Assembly: GCF_902859805.1 (NCBI RefSeq)
Contig: NZ_CADIKC010000008.1
Span: 388,858-452,857 of the forward strand
DNA: 64,000 nt
Direction: 5' to 3'
From: Paraburkholderia sediminicola
Lineage (GTDB): Bacteria; Pseudomonadota; Gammaproteobacteria; Burkholderiales; Burkholderiaceae
The notes under the pieces are model-generated. The model did not search any database. It was given only the letters and a program-made list of their open reading frames with translations, and was not told the origin of the DNA. A program made the translations under genes and the position numbers. How positions within the stretch are numbered: position 1 is the stretch's first letter; each line of letters starts with the position of its first letter. Positions 59,771-64,000 of the stretch are shown piece after piece.

Positions 59771-61911
59771 TGATACCTGACTGTTCCAAGGACTGAGCGA
59801 TCCGCGCCGTAGTAGCACTGCGTTGCGCTGTTGCAATAAGCGATGTATTCGCGGTTGAACAGGTTGTTCGCATTGATCGCGAAACGCCAGTTGCGCATGT
59901 CGTAATGCACCACCGCGTCGACGAGGAAGCGGCTCGGTACCTTGAAGGTATTGGCCGCGTCTCCATACGAAGAACCGACGTAGCGTGCGCCGGCACCAAA
60001 CCCGAGGCCACGCAGGTTGCCGCCATGCAACGTGTAGTCGAGCCACAACGATGCCATATTGGTCGGACTGCCGTTCGCCGGGGCCTTGCCGAGCGATTCA
60101 TCGTCTGCCGCCGCGGAGGTGACCCGCTGGTTCAGGAAGGCATACGAAGCGATGATGTTCAGGCTGTCGGTGAGGCTGACGCGCGCTTCAGCTTCGAAAC
60201 CGCGCGAACGGATCTCGCCAGTCTGGACCGTGTAGCCCGGATGCGCATCATCATTCGTTTCGACGTTCGTCTGACGCAGGTCGAACGCCGCGATCGTGAA
60301 CAGCGCGTTGTAACCCTTCGGCTGGTACTTCACGCCCACTTCATACTGTTTGCCGCGCGTCGGCTGGAACGGCGTGCCGTCGAACGTCGCGCCTGCGTAC
60401 GGCTGGAACGATTTCGCGAAGCTCGCGTACGGCGCGATCCCCGAGTCGAACTCATAGCTCAGACCCGCGCGCCACGTGAACGCGTGCTGCTGGTTATCCG
60501 ACGCAACGCCGTCGGTCGTGTTCGAATTGCGCGCCCAATCCTGGCGGGCGCCGATCGTCAACGTCCATTTCCTGTAGCGCAGTTGATCCTGCGCGTAGAG
60601 ACCGTATTGCGTCTGCGCGATGTATTGCTTCGTGGTATCCGCCACGTAGGCGACATCGCTGTAGTCCGGGTCGAAGATATCGATCGTGCCAGTCGAATAA
60701 CCGCGGCTGATGCGGTTCATCACGCGCTGCACGTCAAAGCCGAACAGCACCGTGTGATTGATCGCACCGGTGTCGAATTTGGCTTCGGCCTGCGTATCGA
60801 CCGTGAAATTCGTCAGATGCTCGTCGTTGTTGTTGGTGTAGAGACCTGCCGTGCGCTGATCGTCGGCGAGCGAGCCGAATACCGAGTTCTGGTAATACTG
60901 GATGTCCTGATGCAGATAGCGGACGTTCTGACGCACCTTCCACGTATCGTTGAACGCATGCTCGAACAGATAGCCGATCGAGAACTGCTGGCGCTTGAAG
61001 CGATCAGTGTCCGGATTGCCAAGATAGTCGTGCGACGAGATGTGGCCGTTGACGTTCGGCAGGATCGTGCCCGCCGCCGGAACCGGATTGAACAGGCCGC
61101 CCTGCGGGTCGTACTGGTAGCTGCCGAGCACCGTGAAGCTCGTGTCCTTGTCAGGCTTGAACGTGACCGACGGCGCAATCGCTATACGCTGCTCCTTGAC
61201 GTGGTCGGTTTGCGTGTCGGCATCGCGTACGAGGCCCGTCACGCGATACAGAATCGTGCCGTTCTGGTCGACCGGGCCGCTCAGATCGAACATGCCCTGA
61301 TAGCGGTTGTAGTTACCGACCTGGACCTGCACCTCGTGGAAGGGATAGTCCGTCGGCAACTTGCTGGTCATCAGCAAGGCGCCGCCAGGGCTCGCCTGGC
61401 CATACAGCACCGAGATAGGACCGCGTACGACATCGATGCGCTCGAGAAAGTACGGGTCGATCCGCGGCGCCGCATACCAGGTGGTGCGCATCAGGCGCAT
61501 GCCGTCAAGATATGAATCGTTGTCCAGATCGAAACCGCGCGATGTGATCTGCTCGAAACGGGTGTCGTTGTCCTGCGACGTGACGCCGGGCACGTAGCGA
61601 ATCGCGGCATCGATCGTCTGGGCGGCCTGCTCGTCCATCTGATCGCGCGTCACCACCGAAATAGACTGCGGCGTCTCGATCAGCGGCGTGCTCGTCTTCG
61701 CTCCAGCAACGCTACGCTTCGCGACATAGCCGACTGTTTCGTTATCGTTCCCCGCGGGCGCGGACACGACGACAGCCGGCAAAGTATTCGAGCTTGCCGC
61801 ATCGCCGGCTGTGCCACTCGCCCCCGCGGCGGACTCCGCTGTGGTCTGCGCATGAGCCGCCGCGCCAACTACCATCCATACCACGGCGATCGCCCAATAC
61901 ATCCGCGTCAT
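59764..61911 (-). CDS. TonB-dependent ferric siderophore receptor
   Basis: About 715 residues. Signal peptide MTRMYWAIAVVWMVVGAAAHAQ. Plug domain: TPLIETPQSISVVTRDQMDEQAAQTI and VRGPISVLYGQASPGG. The 22-strand barrel ends in Trp (TVRYQW). The sequence fits FhuE/FpvA-type receptors for hydroxamate or catechol-hydroxamate siderophores. A start at 61935 is possible, but its GGAG abuts the ATG; the ATG at 61911 has GGGGA ten bases upstream. It is the first gene of a receptor-acylase-exporter-importer operon. Confidence 0.92.
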   Translation of the reverse strand: MTRMYWAIAVVWMVVGAAAHAQTTAESAAGASGTAGDAASSNTLPAVVVSAPAGNDNETVGYVAKRSVAGAKTSTPLIETPQSISVVTRDQMDEQAAQTIDAAIRYVPGVTSQDNDTRFEQITSRGFDLDNDSYLDGMRLMRTTWYAAPRIDPYFLERIDVVRGPISVLYGQASPGGALLMTSKLPTDYPFHEVQVQVGNYNRYQGMFDLSGPVDQNGTILYRVTGLVRDADTQTDHVKEQRIAIAPSVTFKPDKDTSFTVLGSYQYDPQGGLFNPVPAAGTILPNVNGHISSHDYLGNPDTDRFKRQQFSIGYLFEHAFNDTWKVRQNVRYLHQDIQYYQNSVFGSLADDQRTAGLYTNNNDEHLTNFTVDTQAEAKFDTGAINHTVLFGFDVQRVMNRISRGYSTGTIDIFDPDYSDVAYVADTTKQYIAQTQYGLYAQDQLRYRKWTLTIGARQDWARNSNTTDGVASDNQQHAFTWRAGLSYEFDSGIAPYASFAKSFQPYAGATFDGTPFQPTRGKQYEVGVKYQPKGYNALFTIAAFDLRQTNVETNDDAHPGYTVQTGEIRSRGFEAEARVSLTDSLNIIASYAFLNQRVTSAAADDESLGKAPANGSPTNMASLWLDYTLHGGNLRGLGFGAGARYVGSSYGDAANTFKVPSRFLVDAVVHYDMRNWRFAINANNLFNREYIAYCNSATQCYYGADRSVLGTVRYQW

Positions 61912-61983
61912 CCGATTCGTTCCCCGATCGCACATCTCCAGAACCCTTTCAGTGTGTTTAAGTTGGTGAATAATACTAATACA

Positions 61984-61996
61984 AATGAGAATCGTT
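61984..61996. promoter_or_regulatory. Fur-box-like operator upstream of the receptor gene
   Basis: AATGAGAATCGTT matches 11 of 13 positions of the core of the Fur consensus (AATGATAATCATT). The wider sequence aatgagaatcgttcttatt is near-palindromic. It lies about 72 bases upstream of the receptor start and 130 bases upstream of the divergent AraC gene, a good place for iron-dependent repression. Confidence 0.7.
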
Positions 61997-62126
61997 CTTA
62001 TTTTAGTTCGCAACTATTTGCTAAAGCGCAGGAGACGTGGAATGATAACGACGGTGGTAGCACGCTGTCTTGCCATCGAATGTCGCGAAACGGACATTTT
62101 TTGGCAGTCTGGAATCAGGGAAATCT

Positions 62127-62912
62127 ATGGATCCGATCTGGAGAGAGCAATTCGGTTTTGAATATCGCCGGCAGCCGCGCCCTGTCATGGCGCGCGGCTC
62201 GAAGTATCCGAACGGCCATCGCGAGATCTGGCATTCGCACGAGCAGGCGCAGTTGTTCTATGCAATGGAAGGCGCCGTACGGGTTCTGACGCCGATGGGC
62301 AGCTGGATGCTGCCGCCCATGCGCGCCATCTGGCTGCCGCCCGGCGTCGATCACGAGTTGCACGCGATTGGCGAGGTCAATTCCTATAGCGTGTACCTGG
62401 AACCGGATGCGGCGCCCTGGCTGTGGCCGGCGTGTCGCGTCGTGCTGGTTACGTCGCTGATGCACGAGCTCACCATCGCCCTTGCGCAACAGCCGCATGA
62501 CTACGGCCCGGATAGCCTGGGTGCGCACATCGCCCCGCTGCTGCTTGCGGTCTTGCGCGGTGCTGAGGCGACGCTGCAAGGCGGCCTGCCGCTGCCGAGC
62601 GACCGCAGATTGAGAGCGATCTGCAGCGCGTTGCTGATGGCGCCCGCGAACGACGACACGCTCGACGAATGGAGTGCGACGGTCGGCGCAAGCGCTCGCA
62701 CGCTTGCACGACTGTTTCGCCAGGAGACGGGTTTGACCTTCGGACAGTGGCGGCAGCAGTTGCGCCTTGTCGAAGCGATGGCGAGGCTGGCCGTCGGCGA
62801 CCCGGTTTCGAAGGTCGCCGACGAACTCGGCTATCAGAGCAGCAGCAGCTTCATTGCGATGTTCCGCCGGGAGATTGGTGAAACGCCGAATCGCCTGTTG
62901 CGGCGCACCTGA
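62127..62912 (+). CDS. AraC-family regulator with cupin sensor domain
   Basis: 261 residues. N-terminal cupin: HREIWHSHEQAQLFYAMEGA and LPPMRAIWLPPGVDHEL. C-terminal DNA-binding domain: GASARTLARLFRQETGLTFGQW and VSKVADELGYQSSSSFIAMF. Divergent from the receptor gene, so it may regulate the siderophore operon. It lacks similarity to PchR/AlcR beyond the common DNA-binding domain, as far as can be seen by eye. The ATG at 62127 has GGGA about eight bases upstream. Confidence 0.88.
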   Translation: MDPIWREQFGFEYRRQPRPVMARGSKYPNGHREIWHSHEQAQLFYAMEGAVRVLTPMGSWMLPPMRAIWLPPGVDHELHAIGEVNSYSVYLEPDAAPWLWPACRVVLVTSLMHELTIALAQQPHDYGPDSLGAHIAPLLLAVLRGAEATLQGGLPLPSDRRLRAICSALLMAPANDDTLDEWSATVGASARTLARLFRQETGLTFGQWRQQLRLVEAMARLAVGDPVSKVADELGYQSSSSFIAMFRREIGETPNRLLRRT

Positions 62913-62920
62913 ATCGCCTG

Positions 62921-62961
62921 CGCCGATTCATCGGCCCAGGGCGAGCGTTCGGCGTTTTTTG
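62921..62961 (+). terminator. Possible terminator after the AraC gene
   Basis: Arms cgccga and tcggcg enclose a GC-rich 22-base loop, followed by six T at 62955-62960. It overlaps the convergent end of the NRPS gene at 62967 only by a few bases of spacing. Confidence 0.4.
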
Positions 62962-62966
62962 TCGCG

Positions 62967-64000
62967 CTAGCGGCGTGATTCGAACCAGTTGCGGAGGTCG
63001 TCGTGCAGCACGGTCTGCCGCAGAATATTCGAATGCGATGCCTCCACCAGCGTCTCGCGATAGCCGCCCGCCGTGTGATGCGCCCAGTCGAGTCGACGCT
63101 CCGGACCTTCCTCGCTTTGCGACGCGCGCCACATCGTGATCGGCGACGCAATGTGCGGCAACGTGTGAGCGCGGATCAGGTCGACGTGATGCGCATCGAC
63201 ACGCATCGCGAGTTGCAGCGCGCGATCGAAACCACCGGCTGCCGCAGCCGGTGCATCGCTCTCGGCGGACTGTCCGGTATGGACTCCGCTGCGTGCCCCT
63301 CGCGTCGACGACGGCAACGTGAAGTGAGAGGCCGTGTCGCCGAGACCGACGAGATCGGCCGACTCACCTAGCGATTCGAGATACGCCGCCATCGCGACGG
63401 CGACACGTCCGCCGAACGACCACCCCAGCATTCGATACGGCCCTTGCGGCTGAACCGCGCGCATACGCTCGACGTAATTGGCGGCGAGCGCCTCGAAGCT
63501 CGGCGCGGTCCACTCGCTGTCGGAAAACATCGGCGACTGGATTGCATAGACGGTCGCCACGCCGTTCAGTGTTTGCGCGAGGTGGCAATACTCGGCAACG
63601 AGTCCGTACCCAGGATGGATACAGAACAGCCGCGCCGGCGCACGCAGACTGTTAAGCGCGAGCATGCCTGCGGGCAAGGGCACGCCATCCTGGGCCGTGC
63701 GTTTCGTGCGGGCTGCGTGTATCGCCGACTCGGCGTTCAGGCGCTGCGCCCAGATGCCTGACTCGTCGTCATTGCTGGCGGGGTAGCGGGTTGAGAAGAG
63801 CGCCGACGCGGCGTGCGCGGTTGAGTCATTTGCGTTCGGCAGATGTTCATGCGTGCGGGCTGCGTCGATCATGTTTTGCAGCTGCTGCGTGAAGCTGGTT
63901 GCGCATGTTTCGACTTCCTCCTGTGTGAGCCGGTTCGTGCGGTAGCGCCAGCTCACCTGCAGTTCACCGTCGGCTACCAGTGCGTCGAGCTGTAGCGCTT
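62967..64000 (-). CDS. Non-ribosomal peptide synthetase, C-terminal part (epimerization-like tail plus thioesterase)
   Basis: The frame enters from the right edge, so only about 344 residues of the C-terminus are visible. The first part, LDALVADGELQVSW then RYRTNRLTQEEVE, is the tail typical of epimerization domains. A 60-residue linker follows, then a type I thioesterase: RLFCIHPGYGLVAEYCHLA, GWSFGGRVAVAMA with the nucleophile Ser, and EASHSNIL with the catalytic His. This TE releases the finished peptide. The gene is transcribed toward the AraC gene, and the receptor operon continues in the same direction beyond it. Confidence 0.88.
   Translation of the reverse strand, partial: ALQLDALVADGELQVSWRYRTNRLTQEEVETCATSFTQQLQNMIDAARTHEHLPNANDSTAHAASALFSTRYPASNDDESGIWAQRLNAESAIHAARTKRTAQDGVPLPAGMLALNSLRAPARLFCIHPGYGLVAEYCHLAQTLNGVATVYAIQSPMFSDSEWTAPSFEALAANYVERMRAVQPQGPYRMLGWSFGGRVAVAMAAYLESLGESADLVGLGDTASHFTLPSSTRGARSGVHTGQSAESDAPAAAAGGFDRALQLAMRVDAHHVDLIRAHTLPHIASPITMWRASQSEEGPERRLDWAHHTAGGYRETLVEASHSNILRQTVLHDDLRNWFESRR

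Noticed and set aside
59905..61515. 536-codon plus-strand frame across the TonB receptor gene
   Set aside because: The receptor frame has signal peptide, plug and barrel features; the opposite frame is Arg/Val-rich noise.
61936..62013. Upstream start for the TonB receptor at 62013
   Set aside because: It would put the Fur-like box almost inside the coding region and leaves the signal peptide internal.
53648..64000. Assignment as an ornibactin or malleobactin cluster
   Set aside because: The exporter and importer genes fit, but the PvdQ-like acylase, the AraC gene and the NRPS ending in a thioesterase do not match what I know of those clusters.

Overview
The window is high-GC, densely coded DNA from a beta-proteobacterium of the Burkholderiaceae, most probably Paraburkholderia or a close relative. 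The gene content supports this: dapC-dapD-yffB-dapE-prmB, radA-alr, a small DUF2866-like protein, a UDG-rimI-tsaB block, an rhlE-type helicase, separate aceA and aceB, and a Burkholderia-type porin ending in Phe. It looks like primary-chromosome sequence. I see no phage, insertion sequence, CRISPR array or replication origin.

Layout. 1-2946: 5' part of smc (minus, cut by the window edge) and a drug/metabolite exporter. 3326-8055: lysine/diaminopimelate synthesis (dapC, dapD, yffB-like, terminator, dapE) and prmB. 8354-13975: cardiolipin synthase, glutathione peroxidase, the ABC-F ATPase YheS, a CaiB-type CoA transferase and a DUF2866-like protein. 14119-19134: radA and alr (minus), diverging from lplT and thiD (plus). 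19290-22783: tightly overlapped minus-strand operon tsaB-rimI-UDG-DUF1853. 22947-25328: acyl-CoA-binding protein and RhlE helicase with a long leader. 25782-31658: glyoxylate shunt (aceA, aceB) with a universal stress protein, a LysR regulator and a haloacid dehalogenase between them. 31913-34458: gamma-glutamylcyclotransferase-like protein, RraA, AraC regulator, GNAT. 34571-36906: tRNA array (Ala, Glu, Asp, Glu, Asp) downstream of gltX. 37331-45703: patatin lipoprotein, NlpC/P60 peptidase, the YejABEF peptide importer and a small secreted protein. 46541-51521: a sugar-use operon (MFS transporter, GH31 glycosidase, porin). 51571-64000: a siderophore locus.

The siderophore locus reads as a complete export, maturation and re-import module beside the end of a non-ribosomal peptide synthetase (NRPS). 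The NRPS ends in an epimerization-like tail and a thioesterase. A TonB-dependent receptor, a PvdQ-like Ntn acylase predicted to be a lipoprotein, a PvdE-like exporter, and FhuC/FhuD/FhuB-like import genes form one minus-strand operon. A Fur-box-like palindrome lies between the receptor and a divergent AraC regulator. The acylase suggests that a fatty-acylated precursor is deacylated in the periplasm. The product cannot be named from this window.

The least expected observation is in the uracil-DNA glycosylase at 20312-21493. It carries an N-terminal peptide resembling the clamp-loader-binding peptide of E. coli DNA polymerase III psi (HolD), followed by a long low-complexity linker, and it sits directly beside rimI, as holD does in E. 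coli. This suggests a repair enzyme tethered to the replisome, but it is inference from sequence similarity only.
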